Both the position numbers and the translations under genes were made by a program. A stretch of DNA of 64,000 nucleotides from Colwellia sp. 1_MG-2023 (GTDB lineage Bacteria; Pseudomonadota; Gammaproteobacteria; Enterobacterales; Alteromonadaceae): the NCBI RefSeq assembly GCF_030546755.1, contig NZ_JAUOPE010000007.1, positions 62,001 to 126,000 on the forward strand, read 5' to 3'. The notes beneath the pieces are model-generated. The model was not told where the DNA came from. It was given only the letters and a program-made list of their open reading frames with translations, and did not search any database. Below, piece by piece: positions 55,396 to 64,000 of the stretch (within the stretch, counting starts at the first letter, position 1; each line of letters begins with the position of its first letter).

Positions 55396-55550
55396 TATTC
55401 AATAAATAGTTATAGCGCAGCAGAACATTTATTACACATTTGCTACGTTAATATTGAGTATAGGTTGGCAATTAAATTATACTTACTAAACACAAATGTA
55501 ATTTATTTCTTCACTTTTTAATTAATTTTAGTTCTTTAAGGCAACTAGCA

Positions 55551-56198
55551 TTGCAAACGATCAAACCAACAATTATTGCTATCACCGGCGCTTCAGCTTC
55601 AGGAAAAACCCTTTTTGCTCAAACTATCTACGATGAACTTTTAGGTGAATTTGGCGCAGATAGTATCTCTATCATCAAAGAAGATGCTTATTACCGCGCA
55701 CAAGATCATTTACCAATGGCAGAAAGAGAGCAAACTAACTACGATCATCCTGATGCTTTTGAACATGAATTACTCTCTGAACATTTAACACAATTACTGA
55801 ATAATCAGGCAATTGAAACCCCTATTTATTGTTACCAAACTCATACTCGTACTACAGAAACGACAACACTTAATCCAACTTCTATTATATTAGTTGAAGG
55901 TATTTTGCTGTTTTCAAACCATACTTTAAGGGATTGTTTTGATATAAAAGTGTATATGGATACACCTTTAGATATTTGTTTAATTAGAAGAATTCAGCGT
56001 GACACAGTAGAACGAGGCCGCAGTATTGAGTCCATTACTAATCAATATATCAAAACTGTTAGGCCAATGTATTATCAACATATTGAACCTGAAAAATCAT
56101 GGGCAGATCTTGTCATTACCAAAGGCGGTAAAAACCGCATGGCGATAGAAGTATTAAAGGCGAAGATTCGCCAATTAATTAATTTGCACCAAAAATAA
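55551..56198 (+). CDS. udk: Uridine kinase
   Basis: The 215-residue P-loop kinase phosphorylates uridine and cytidine. Motifs: ITGASASGKTLFAQ near residue 11, EDAYYRAQDHLPMAEREQTNYDHPDAF near 45-70 and ILVEGILLFSN near 105. Length fits the Udk family. It starts at a TTG (55551-55553) with AAGG nine bases upstream; no ATG is available in frame before the P-loop. It is first in a plus-strand operon with nupC, deoC, tdk and upp. Confidence 0.92.
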   Translation: MQTIKPTIIAITGASASGKTLFAQTIYDELLGEFGADSISIIKEDAYYRAQDHLPMAEREQTNYDHPDAFEHELLSEHLTQLLNNQAIETPIYCYQTHTRTTETTTLNPTSIILVEGILLFSNHTLRDCFDIKVYMDTPLDICLIRRIQRDTVERGRSIESITNQYIKTVRPMYYQHIEPEKSWADLVITKGGKNRMAIEVLKAKIRQLINLHQK

Positions 56199-56243
56199 CC
56201 TTATTCCACTAACCACACTAATAAAATATACAAAGAGGTTTTT

Positions 56244-57488
56244 ATGAATTTAGCGGCACTGCATGGAGTTATAGGCATATTGGCATTATTACTCGTCGCG
56301 TACTTTTTTTCCAAAGATCGTAAAGCAATTAACTTTAGAACCGTAGGATTAGCCTTTGTTTTACAATTAATATTAGGCGCATTTGTGCTTTATGTACCTT
56401 TTGGCAAAGATATGCTTGGCTCTGTCACCAACGGCGTACAAAGTGTTATTGATAGTGCCAAAGCAGGCATAGACTTTCTTTTTGGCGGATTAGGCACAGA
56501 CGCGATGTTTGACAATGGTGTTGGCTTTGTTTTTGCCGTTCGTGTCCTTCCTGTCATTATTTTCTTTTCTTCACTTATCGCCGTGTTATACCACCTTAAT
56601 ATCATGCAATGGGTGATCCGTATCATTGGTGGTGGCTTACAAAAACTGCTGAAAACTAGTCAGCCAGAGTCTTTATCAGCCACTGCGAATATTTTTGTCG
56701 GTCAAACTGAAGCGCCTCTTGTGGTTCGTCCCTATATTGCCAAAATGACCCAATCGGAGTTATTTGCCGTGATGGTGGGTGGATTAGCTTCAGTAGCAGG
56801 TTCTATTTTAGCGGGTTATGCCGGTTTAGGAGTAGAACTTAAATACTTAATTGCCGCTTCGTTTATGGCTGCTCCTGGTGGCTTATTAATGGCAAAAATC
56901 ATGCTCCCAGAAACCGAGCATGACAAAGTAACCACGACTAATATCGATATTCCAGAAGATGAAGACAAACCGGTAAATGTCATTGATGCTGCAGCTTCAG
57001 GTGCCGCTTCTGGTTTAAAGCTTGCAGTTAATGTTGGTGCAATGTTATTAGCATTTATCGCTATTATAGCCCTGCTTAATACCTTAGTTTCTGGTGTTAC
57101 TGGCGCAATGGGGTTTGAAGGTATCACTATCGAATGGATTTTAGGGTATTTGTTCGCGCCTTTTGCTTTTTTAATCGGTGTACCATGGGATGAAATGCTA
57201 CAAGCAGGTAGTTTTATCGGACAAAAAATTGTCGTTAATGAGTTTTTTGCCTACGTCAATTTTGTTGAAGTAAAAGACACTCTCAGCCCTGTTACTCAAG
57301 CTATTATCACGTTCGCATTATGTGGTTTTGCTAATTTATCTTCAATTGCTATTTTATTAGGAGGCATTGGCTCAATGGCGCCTAATAGAAGACCCGACAT
57401 TGCAAAATTAGGAATGAAAGCGATGTTTGCAGCTACACTAGCAAATTTAATGAGTGCCGCAATAGCTGGTGTATTTATCAGTTTATAA
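56244..57488 (+). CDS. nupC: NupC family concentrative nucleoside transporter
   Basis: The 414-residue inner-membrane protein has about ten helices and the CNT family motifs [14 protein letters not shown] near residue 152, [18 protein letters not shown] near 173, and the C-terminal [20 protein letters not shown] near 370. It moves nucleosides inward with H+ or Na+. It lies between udk and deoC in a salvage operon, and would complete uptake begun by the nearby TonB receptor. Confidence 0.94.
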   Translation: MNLAALHGVIGILALLLVAYFFSKDRKAINFRTVGLAFVLQLILGAFVLYVPFGKDMLGSVTNGVQSVIDSAKAGIDFLFGGLGTDAMFDNGVGFVFAVRVLPVIIFFSSLIAVLYHLNIMQWVIRIIGGGLQKLLKTSQPESLSATANIFVGQTEAPLVVRPYIAKMTQSELFAVMVGGLASVAGSILAGYAGLGVELKYLIAASFMAAPGGLLMAKIMLPETEHDKVTTTNIDIPEDEDKPVNVIDAAASGAASGLKLAVNVGAMLLAFIAIIALLNTLVSGVTGAMGFEGITIEWILGYLFAPFAFLIGVPWDEMLQAGSFIGQKIVVNEFFAYVNFVEVKDTLSPVTQAIITFALCGFANLSSIAILLGGIGSMAPNRRPDIAKLGMKAMFAATLANLMSAAIAGVFISL

Positions 57489-57499
57489 GAGAATTGAAT

Positions 57500-58288
57500 A
57501 TGTCTTCACAGAAAGAAATTGCCAAGCTTGCCCTTTCATTAATGGATTTAACAAGCTTAACGAACCAAGAAACCGAGCAAGATATCATCAACCTATGCAA
57601 ACAAGCTAAGTCACCAGCGGGTGATACCGCTGCTATTTGTATCTATCCTCGTTTTATTCCCGTCGCCAAAAAACAACTTGCTTTACAAGGTAGTACAGAG
57701 ATAAAAATAGCCACCGTAACTAATTTCCCACATGGCAATAACGATGTAATGCAAGCGGTAAAAGAAACAGCGGAAGCAATCGCCTTAGGCGCTGATGAAA
57801 TTGATGTAGTATTTCCCTACCAAGCGTTATCAAACGGTGATGAACAAGTAGGATTTGATTTAGTGCAAGCCTGTAAACGCGCTTGTGGTAGCGGTATTTT
57901 ACTAAAAGTTATTATTGAATCGGGTGAATTAAAAACCGACGAACTAATAACTAAAGCCAGTGAAATTGCGATTAATGCAGGGGCTGATTTTATTAAAACT
58001 TCAACCGGAAAAGTGTCGATTAATGCAACGTTACCCGCGGCAAAAGCCATGTTAACAGTAATTAAGCAGCTTAATCCTAATATAGGTTTTAAAGCAGCAG
58101 GCGGCGTTAAAAATGTAGAAGACGCCGCACAATACTTAACCTTGGGTATGGATATATTAGGTTCTTCGTGGCTAAGCGCGACTCATTTTCGTTTCGGTGC
58201 AAGTGGCTTACTTAACAGTTTATTATCAACGTTAAATAATAATGAAAGTTCGGCACAAAACAGTAGCCAAGAGCCGTCAGGTTATTAA
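57500..58288 (+). CDS. deoC: Deoxyribose-phosphate aldolase
   Basis: DeoC splits deoxyribose 5-phosphate into acetaldehyde and glyceraldehyde 3-phosphate. The 262-residue TIM barrel has [14 protein letters not shown] near 50, [16 protein letters not shown] near 99 and the Schiff-base lysine in [10 protein letters not shown] near 160-169, with KAAGGVKN near 202. The ATG at 57500 has AAGAG eight bases upstream; an in-frame TTG at 57494 would add two residues. It begins 11 bases after nupC. An unconserved polar tail of about 15 residues ends it. Confidence 0.95.
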   Translation: MSSQKEIAKLALSLMDLTSLTNQETEQDIINLCKQAKSPAGDTAAICIYPRFIPVAKKQLALQGSTEIKIATVTNFPHGNNDVMQAVKETAEAIALGADEIDVVFPYQALSNGDEQVGFDLVQACKRACGSGILLKVIIESGELKTDELITKASEIAINAGADFIKTSTGKVSINATLPAAKAMLTVIKQLNPNIGFKAAGGVKNVEDAAQYLTLGMDILGSSWLSATHFRFGASGLLNSLLSTLNNNESSAQNSSQEPSGY

Positions 58289-58342
58289 CTTAAGATTAAC
58301 CAGTTTTTTCACTTTTTTTTAATTTCATTTAACACAGATATC

Positions 58343-58918
58343 ATGGCCCAATTATATTTTTACTATTCAACAATGAATGCTGGTAAATCGACGCATTTAT
58401 TACAATCTTCTTATAATTATCGTGAGCGCGGTCTTAATACGGTTTTATATACTGCGCTTATTGATGATCGTTTTGCCCAGGGCAAAGTATCATCGCGCTT
58501 AGGGATAAATGCAGAAGCTCTGTTATTTGAACAACAAAGCAATATATTAGGGGAAGTTACCCGACTCAATCAACAAAACCCTATTGATTGCGTATTAGTT
58601 GATGAAGCGCAATTTTTAACCACAGAGCAAGTAAAACAGTTAACCGACATTGTTGATCATTTAAAAATCCCCGTTTTAGCCTACGGTATTAGAACTGATT
58701 TTTTAGGTCAAACCTTCAATGGCAGTGCTGCCCTACTTGCTTGGGCTGACAAACTTATTGAGCTAAAAACGATTTGCCATTGCGGTAAAAAAGCTAATTT
58801 TGTTATCCGTCGAGATGAAAACGGCAAACCAGTTACTGACGGACAGCAAATTGAAGTTGGCGGTAATGAAAAATACGAATCTTTATGTCGTAGCCACTTT
58901 AAAGCACTCGTTTGGTAA
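58343..58918 (+). CDS. tdk: Thymidine kinase
   Basis: The 191-residue type II thymidine kinase has the P-loop [13 protein letters not shown] near residue 8, the DEAQFL motif near 88 and zinc-binding cysteines in CHCGKKA near 146-149 and C183 near the C terminus. It phosphorylates thymidine and deoxyuridine for dTTP salvage. It is 54 bases after deoC in the same direction. Confidence 0.95.
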   Translation: MAQLYFYYSTMNAGKSTHLLQSSYNYRERGLNTVLYTALIDDRFAQGKVSSRLGINAEALLFEQQSNILGEVTRLNQQNPIDCVLVDEAQFLTTEQVKQLTDIVDHLKIPVLAYGIRTDFLGQTFNGSAALLAWADKLIELKTICHCGKKANFVIRRDENGKPVTDGQQIEVGGNEKYESLCRSHFKALVW

Positions 58919-58972
58919 CAAATCGCCAAAAATAATCTACAATTAAATCAGTTACACAACCTAGGATAAAAC

Positions 58973-59599
58973 ATGGCTGTATATGCTAGTAATCACCCCT
59001 TAGTAAAACATAAAGTAAGTTTACTTCGCGATGACAAAATATCGGTTAAGTCATTTAGAGAACTGACCAAAGAGCTTTCGGTATTACTTACTATGGAAGC
59101 AACTACACAATTATCTTTAGAAAACAAACCTTTAACTTGTTGGTCGGGAGTCATTTCAGCCCCTTTGCTAGCTGAAAAGCAGCCCACCCTAGTACCAATT
59201 TTACGGGCTGGATTAGGCATGCTTGATGGCGCATTATCAATATTACCTTGTGCCAAGGTCAGTGTTGTTGGTCTAAAGCGAGATGAAGAAACCTTGCAAC
59301 CGATAAGCTATTATCAAAATATTGTTAATGACGTAGCAGAACGGCAAGCCATTATTATTGACCCTATGTTAGCTACAGGCGGATCAGCCCTAGCAACCAT
59401 TGACTTATTAAAACTATCGGGGTGCACCAATATTAACGCGATATTCTTAGTTGCGGCACCTGAAGGTATTTCTATTTTACAAGAAGCTCACCCTGATGTA
59501 GATTTATTCATTGGTATGATAGATAAAGAATTAAATAAACAAGGTTACATTTTACCAGGTTTAGGTGATGCAGGAGATAAAATTTTTGGGACTCTGTAA
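58973..59599 (+). CDS. upp: Uracil phosphoribosyltransferase
   Basis: The 208-residue enzyme makes UMP from uracil and PRPP. Features: LVPILRAGLGMLDGAL near residue 76, GLKRDEETLQPISYY near 100, the PRPP loop IIDPMLATGGSALATIDLL near 126 and the C-terminal PGLGDAGDKIFGT. Sequence is close to E. coli Upp. It is the last salvage gene of the udk-nupC-deoC-tdk-upp series. Confidence 0.96.
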   Translation: MAVYASNHPLVKHKVSLLRDDKISVKSFRELTKELSVLLTMEATTQLSLENKPLTCWSGVISAPLLAEKQPTLVPILRAGLGMLDGALSILPCAKVSVVGLKRDEETLQPISYYQNIVNDVAERQAIIIDPMLATGGSALATIDLLKLSGCTNINAIFLVAAPEGISILQEAHPDVDLFIGMIDKELNKQGYILPGLGDAGDKIFGTL

Positions 59600-59609
59600 G
59601 CTACATAGT

Positions 59610-60413
59610 ATGGTCAGTGAGCTAAAATTAACGTTTAGCAATGGCACTTTATTACCTGCATACAAAGTCATTCTCACGTTTTTTTTCTGTTTGTTCAGTT
59701 ACCAATTAAGTGCTAATGAGCAAGCTGCACAATCAGAGATCACTTTTTATACTGAAGTTTACCCACCGGCAAATTATTATGAAAATAACGAATTAAAGGG
59801 CATCACTGTTGATACGCTAAAAGCTATTTGGCGTGAACTTCAACAACCGGAACAATTTATCAATATAGTACCGTGGGCGCGAGGTTATAGAAACACTTTA
59901 GATAATCCCAATACAGCTTTATTTACTATGTCTAGAACACCTCCACGTGAAAAACTTTTCAAATGGGTTGGGCCCATATTTAATTCCACCCACGTTATTA
60001 TGACTAAGAAGTCCAACCATTTTAAATTTTCAAAGTTAAGTGAACTATTTGATTACAAGGTGGCTGCAGTTCGCGGAGATATTTCAGAAATATCCCTGAG
60101 TAAAATTGGTTTTCCAGACCAAAATATTGCTAAAGTCACTGAACTCAAACTTGCTTATAAAATGATGGAAACAGGCCGAGTAGACATGCTAGTTGCAACC
60201 ATACACGGATTCCAACATTTAGCTCAGCAATTGAATTTTGATCACACCCGATATGAGAATGTTTGGCAAGTAAACAAATTTGCAAATTATATTGCTTTTA
60301 ACCGTGAAACACCTGAAAGCATTATTACTAAATACCAAGCAGCACTCGATAAAATAAGCGAAGAACACCTAAAAATTAAACAAAAATACAAATTAGCAAT
60401 AGAAGAATATTAA
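59610..60413 (+). CDS. Periplasmic solute-binding-like protein (SBP_bac_3 family)
   Basis: From the ATG at 59610 the protein has 267 residues with a signal peptide (hydrophobic 20-35, cut near QLSA-NEQ). The mature part resembles amino-acid type periplasmic binding proteins: ITFYTEVYPPANYYENNELKGITVDTL, then VPWARGYR and FTMSRTPPREKLFKWVGPI. Stand-alone members with no ABC transporter genes, as here, are frequent in Alteromonadales and are often not transport proteins. The ligand is unknown. The start is uncertain, as an earlier frame opens inside upp. Confidence 0.75.
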   Translation: MVSELKLTFSNGTLLPAYKVILTFFFCLFSYQLSANEQAAQSEITFYTEVYPPANYYENNELKGITVDTLKAIWRELQQPEQFINIVPWARGYRNTLDNPNTALFTMSRTPPREKLFKWVGPIFNSTHVIMTKKSNHFKFSKLSELFDYKVAAVRGDISEISLSKIGFPDQNIAKVTELKLAYKMMETGRVDMLVATIHGFQHLAQQLNFDHTRYENVWQVNKFANYIAFNRETPESIITKYQAALDKISEEHLKIKQKYKLAIEEY

Positions 60414-60550
60414 ATTAAGTCTTTGCCATTCCAATCCTTGTTTTTCTCTCCTCAGCGAGCAATAATTATTTATTGTCATACCTGAATTATTTTAAACTGT
60501 ACGCAAAAAGGTATCATTTCTATATTTTTCAATTTAATAAAGGATTGAAA

Positions 60551-61228
60551 ATGAATAAATTTTTAATACTCTTACTGTTTATTGTAAGTTTTACTATTCA
60601 TACACAAACCATTCATGTGGGCGTACCTAACGCTAATCCGAATAGCCAGGGTGTAGAAAATAAAAATGACTCTGATAACGTATTTAGACATAAACCGTTG
60701 TTTAAATGTATGGAAGAAAGCCTGCAAACAACGATAGAATGGCAAGGCTACCCTATTCTAAGGCTAGTTAATATGGTTGAGAATAATCAGCTAGATGTAA
60801 ATTTCCCATTAGTATTTAATGATGAGCGTGATAAAGGAGCTCACCGCAGTGAATATGTGAGTGATGGCATCTACTCATGGATCAGCAAAGACGACTCCAT
60901 TGATATCACTGATGTTAAATTAGACGTAGGTGCCATGTATGGCTCAGCACAACATAGTAAATTATTAGCAATGCAATATAAGCATATATACCTCGCTAAT
61001 GAGCACAGAAAGTTATTTAACTTGTTAATGGCGGGAAAACTAAAACTTATCGTGGTGTCCAAACTTATTTTAGATAAATACATGCTTGAAAATCCCGCAG
61101 CCAATTTAACAGTTAAAGAGCATGGCGATTTAAAAGTAGGCTTTTATTTATCACCAAAGTTTTATGCTAATCACGCGGAAAAATTCAATAAAGCGATCAA
61201 AGAATGTCGTCATTTATTTAAAATTTAA
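60551..61228 (+). CDS. Secreted solute-binding-like protein, divergent
   Basis: From the ATG at 60551, preceded by AAAGGA, the protein has 225 residues with a short signal peptide (hydrophobic 4-17, cut near IHT-QTI). IHVGVPNAN at the start, a middle VNFPLVFNDERDKGAHRSEY and late VKEHGDLKVGFYLSPKFY suggest a second, more distant PBP2-type fold. Two cysteines (about 45 and 219) may form a disulfide. The family is weakly supported; it follows a similar gene and may be a diverged tandem copy. Confidence 0.6.
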   Translation: MNKFLILLLFIVSFTIHTQTIHVGVPNANPNSQGVENKNDSDNVFRHKPLFKCMEESLQTTIEWQGYPILRLVNMVENNQLDVNFPLVFNDERDKGAHRSEYVSDGIYSWISKDDSIDITDVKLDVGAMYGSAQHSKLLAMQYKHIYLANEHRKLFNLLMAGKLKLIVVSKLILDKYMLENPAANLTVKEHGDLKVGFYLSPKFYANHAEKFNKAIKECRHLFKI

Positions 61229-61286
61229 CCCTAAGGTGATTTATAAGTAAATTACCTAGTTTACTTTACACATCACTAGAAACAAA

Positions 61287-61315
61287 AAAACACCAATCAT
61301 AACAATTGATGTTTT
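61287..61315. terminator. Hairpin between the solute-binding-like and PEP-CTERM genes
   Basis: AAAACACCAAT (61287-61297) pairs with ATTGATGTTTT (61305-61315), one mismatch, with a 7-nt loop and a T-rich tail on both strands. It lies between convergent genes. Confidence 0.6.
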
Positions 61316-61339
61316 TTAGCTTTAGTTCAAGGCATTAAC

Positions 61340-61933
61340 TTAAGATTGTTGTTTAAATCTACGTGACGCTAAACCAATTATTCCTAATGCAAAAATAGCA
61401 AGTGTTGAAGGCTCTGGCACATTTACATTAACATCTTTGTTAACATCCCTCACTAACATATACGATGCCCCGATCTGCGAAGCATCCCCACCTGCACCAT
61501 AAACTGTAGGATAATAATTACTAAATATATTATTATTGTCGCTTCTAGCGCCAAATAATCCATAATTTGCCACTAAGCCGTAACTGCCAACTGTTGTGTA
61601 ATTTATTGTGAACTCCTCATTCCAACTGTCTATTAAATCAGAAAAAGCAGTACCATTCACAATTGTGTTTCCTGCATCCAAGTTCACTCCAAACCAGTCA
61701 TTAACTAGGGTAGTTGCTTCATCAGCTGTTGCAAGTCTAAACCCTTCACCTTCGTATGTATTTAATGATTCTGTCGAGGTTAAACCAACTGTAAAATTAA
61801 AATGTAACCACTCTAAAGAGCCGTCGTTATATACATCATTAGAAGTTATTAAACCGGCATGAGCGAATTGAGATAAACAACAAATTGATAGAATTAAACT
61901 AGCAAAAACAGTTTTTAGAATTTTAAATTTCAT
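61340..61933 (-). CDS. PEP-CTERM sorting domain protein
   Basis: The 197-residue secreted protein has a signal peptide (cut near AHA-GL, about residue 26) and a C-terminal PEP-CTERM signal: VPEPSTLAIFALGIIGLASRRF near 172-193, that is, the PEP motif, a membrane helix and a basic end. Exosortase A recognises this tail and such proteins reach the cell surface or matrix. The middle region has no family I know. No exosortase gene is in the window. A possible sigma-54 promoter lies upstream. Confidence 0.9.
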   Translation of the reverse strand: MKFKILKTVFASLILSICCLSQFAHAGLITSNDVYNDGSLEWLHFNFTVGLTSTESLNTYEGEGFRLATADEATTLVNDWFGVNLDAGNTIVNGTAFSDLIDSWNEEFTINYTTVGSYGLVANYGLFGARSDNNNIFSNYYPTVYGAGGDASQIGASYMLVRDVNKDVNVNVPEPSTLAIFALGIIGLASRRFKQQS

Positions 61934-62003
61934 TTAATGACCCTTTTATTCTCTTTCCAATCCTCTAGTAGAAAGAATAGTTAAATTAATTACCGAACAA
62001 ATA

Positions 62004-62019
62004 TACAAAAAAAATGCCA
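62004..62019 (-). promoter_or_regulatory. Possible sigma-54 promoter of the PEP-CTERM gene
   Basis: On the minus strand TGGCAT, five bases, then TTGTA has the -24/-12 spacing. The -12 element has GT in place of GC, and a T8 tract fills the middle, so chance is possible. PEP-CTERM genes in several species are driven by PrsR and RpoN, which makes it plausible. Confidence 0.3.
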
Positions 62020-62432
62020 AATTTAAAATCATTTTAATTTCAAATACTTAAAGAATGATGAGTGCTGACATGTTTAAAGAATGTAAAAATGTCTGACACT
62101 ATTCATATCGCCAACTCAATGATTTACATGTGCTTTATTAAGATGATTGTAGTTTATAGGTGTTTCAGTATAAAACCACAATGAAACCGAGTTTATTTCA
62201 TTGTTATTAGCGTATTTAACTTATTGAATATATCAGAACATACAGTTGTTATTTAAGAGCATGATTTACTCTAATTCGTTGTAACGAGTAAGGTAATGCA
62301 AAAAGTATAACCTCACTTATAAATTCCAATATTTGAACCTGTAAAAATATGTATAAAATTCTGACAATTTACTTTCTTAGCCGGTGACACTTTAGATAAG
62401 AACTTATTGATTAGAGTATTTACCTTAAAACC
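62020..62432. other. Non-coding region, about 410 bp, upstream of the nitrate transporter control region
   Basis: No reading frame, strong hairpin or repeat was found. A weak TTACTC/GAGTAA hairpin lies near 62267-62292. The stretch separates the leftward PEP-CTERM gene from the rightward transporter, which has its own sites from 62433 on. Confidence 0.4.
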
Positions 62433-62449
62433 TGCACTCAAACCGTGCA
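62433..62449. promoter_or_regulatory. NtrC-type binding site 1
   Basis: TGCACTCAAACCGTGCA has the 17-bp form TGCAC-N7-GTGCA of NtrC enhancers, with perfect arms. It is centred about 129 bp before the predicted start of transcription. Confidence 0.7.
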
Positions 62450-62451
62450 AA

Positions 62452-62468
62452 AGCGCCCCATAAGTGCA
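62452..62468. promoter_or_regulatory. NtrC-type binding site 2 (weaker)
   Basis: AGCGCCCCATAAGTGCA keeps the right arm GTGCA and GC-C on the left arm. It is centred 19 bp (about two helical turns) after site 1, at about -110, the usual place for NtrC enhancers. Confidence 0.5.
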
Positions 62469-62543
62469 AGATAATATTTTCAAAAACGGGCTAAAACCTC
62501 ATAAATAATTGATATTTAACAATATAAAAATAAAGTCAGCCAC

Positions 62544-62559
62544 TGGCATTCACTTTGCT
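62544..62559 (+). promoter_or_regulatory. Sigma-54 promoter of the nitrate transporter gene
   Basis: TGGCAT, five bases, then TTGCT fits the sigma-54 -24/-12 consensus TGGCAC-N5-TTGCA with the invariant GG and GC in register. Transcription would start near 62570, 35 bases before the ATG. Confidence 0.75.
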
Positions 62560-62604
62560 TTCTATAAAGCAATTAAGATTTATTAATATTTGGGAGAATA
62601 TAAT

Positions 62605-64000
62605 GAGTGGACAAGCAGGTTTTAAACTCTGGTCATTCACAGGAAAAACTAAAATTTTGCACCTAAGTTGGATGGCATTTTTTATAACGTTTGTCGTTTG
62701 GTTTAACCACGCACCTTTATTAGCGGTGATCGGCGATAGCTTAGGGTTAACAAACAGTGAAATTAAAACCTTACTTATTTTAAACGTTGCCTTAACCATA
62801 CCTGCTCGAGTCATTATTGGTATGTTAACAGATAAGTATGGCCCAAGAATCACCTACTCGTTTATCCTCTTCTTTTGTAGTATTCCTTGTTTTATGTTTG
62901 CCACAGCAAATACTTTTGAACAAGCCGCTATTTCTAGATTTTTACTAGGCTTTATTGGTGCTGGTTTTGTTATCGGCATTAGAATGGTCAGTGAATGGTT
63001 CCCTGTAAACGAACTTGGTACTGCGGAAGGTGTTTACGGCGGTTGGGGTAATTTTGGCTCAGCAGCTGGTGCCATGTCTTTACCTGCTATTGCTTTGTTA
63101 TTTGGCGGTGAAGACGGTTGGAGATACGCTATTGGCCTTTCAGGTTTAATGAGTTTAATCTTTAGTTTTGTTTGGTATTACAACGTAACCGATACGCCCA
63201 AAGGTTCTACGTACTTTAAACCTAAACAAACCGGTGCAATGGAAGTAACTAGCGTTGGCGACTTCTGGTTATTATTAATCATGAAGCTTCCTATGTATGG
63301 CGCACTTACTTTACTAGCTTGGAAACTGTCACCTAGTGGCGTGAGTTTATTAACAGAAACGACAACTTTAATCGCTTACTTATCTCTGATTGCTTTATAT
63401 ATTTTTGAAGTCATTCAAACCTATAAAGTTAATGGTCATATATTCAAAAAACCAGTCGATAAAATTCATCAGTATAAATTTAAACAAGTTGCGGTACTTA
63501 ACGTTCTTTACTTTGCTACGTTCGGCTCTGAACTTGCGGTAATTTCAATGCTACCTTTATTTTTTGCCGAAACTTTTGAATTAGATATGGTTTATGCCGG
63601 TTTACTTGCTTCAATGTATGCCTTTATGAATTTAATGTCTCGCCCAGGTGGCGGTTGGATCAGCGACAAGTTTGGTCGTAAAAAAACCTTACTTATCTTA
63701 ACCGCAGGTTTAGCCGTAGGTTACTTTACTATGTCTACAATTGATAACAGCTGGCCTCTGGCGCTTGCCGTTGTAGCAGTCATGGCGTGTTCATTCTTTG
63801 TGCAAGCAGGTGAAGGTGCCGTTTTTGCAGCAGTACCACTGATTAAACGCCGTTTAACGGGGCAAATTGCTGGTATGACAGGTGCTTATGGTAATGTAGG
63901 AGCTGTGGTTTATTTAACAGTTTTATCTATGGTAAGTTATCAAACATTCTTCTTAGTGATTGCCGGAACCGCTGTCGTTGGCTTTATCACTTTACTCTTT
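62605..64000 (+). CDS. Nitrate/nitrite MFS transporter (NarK/NasA type), N-terminal part
   Basis: The open frame (465 codons to the edge) starts at ATG 62605 behind GGGAGAA. It is a major facilitator with [10 protein letters not shown] between helices 2 and 3 near residue 73, [23 protein letters not shown] near 113 and [15 protein letters not shown] near 142, the nitrate signature of NarK/NasA. A second half contains [18 protein letters not shown] and the repeat signature [11 protein letters not shown]. With the NtrC/sigma-54 control region upstream, nitrate assimilation is more likely than nitrate respiration. The C terminus is beyond the window. Confidence 0.9.

Noticed and set aside
62536-62853. 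Minus-strand frame of 105 codons across the nitrate transporter start.
   Set aside because: It overlaps the sigma-54 promoter and the conserved start of the transporter; the plus-strand reading is clearly the real one.

Overview
The window looks like the chromosome of a marine gammaproteobacterium of the Alteromonadales, most likely Colwelliaceae (Colwellia or Thalassotalea type). This is inferred from the low GC, the protein sequences, the gene order (holB-tmk-mltG-pabC-fabF-acpP-fabG-fabD-plsX-rpmF, then cmk-rpsA-ihfB-lapA-lapB-pyrF, then aroA-serC-gyrA) and the mix of ubiTUV, c-di-GMP proteins, a TonB receptor and a PEP-CTERM protein. No tRNA, rRNA, CRISPR array, phage or insertion sequence was seen. 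Genus level is a guess.

Layout. 1-239: end of a nucleoside-recognition membrane protein. 240-714: non-coding, with a candidate small RNA (promoter, two hairpins, terminator). 715-10938 (all minus): tatD, pilZ, holB, tmk, mltG, pabC, then the fatty acid/phospholipid cluster fabF, acpP, fabG, fabD, plsX, rpmF, yceD. fabH is missing from this cluster. 11062-22334: yceF (plus), then on the minus strand pyrF, lapB, lapA, ihfB, rpsA, cmk, aroA, serC, gyrA; an ERIC-like palindrome overlaps the lapB stop codon. 22689-28402 (plus): ubiG, a MupP/Gph-type phosphatase, nrdA, nrdB, a YfaE-type ferredoxin.

28519-32983 (minus) is a signalling locus: STAS antagonist, REC-PP2C-HATPase switch protein, REC-HPt protein and REC-GGDEF-HPt protein. 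It resembles the Pseudomonas HsbA/HsbR/HsbD and Shewanella CrsA/CrsR partner-switching systems, but with two HPt domains fused to receivers and no sensor kinase beside them. 33447-41872 is mixed: M24 peptidase, yciB, a YciI protein, a DUF1311-like protein, sulA behind a LexA box, ychJ, the oxygen-independent ubiquinone genes ubiV-ubiU/ubiT with an FNR-like site, and a REC-HD-GYP protein. 42218-44671 is ilvI-ilvH behind a complete transcription attenuator with a Val/Leu-rich leader peptide. Then come a low-molecular-weight tyrosine phosphatase, a 7TMR-DISM/EAL protein and a DAHP synthase.

49495-59599 is a nucleoside salvage and catabolism region: add, a XapX small protein, deoD, a TonB receptor, deoB, udk, nupC, deoC, tdk, upp. 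Together they would import nucleosides, release bases and ribose/deoxyribose phosphates, and feed acetaldehyde plus glyceraldehyde 3-phosphate to central metabolism. The end holds two periplasmic solute-binding-like proteins, a PEP-CTERM protein with a possible sigma-54 promoter, and the start of a nitrate/nitrite MFS transporter behind a clear sigma-54 promoter with two NtrC-type sites.

Most genes are ordinary core genes. The observations most worth checking are the signalling locus, the ilv attenuator, the NtrC/sigma-54 transporter promoter, the candidate sRNA at about 553-657 and the ERIC-like element.
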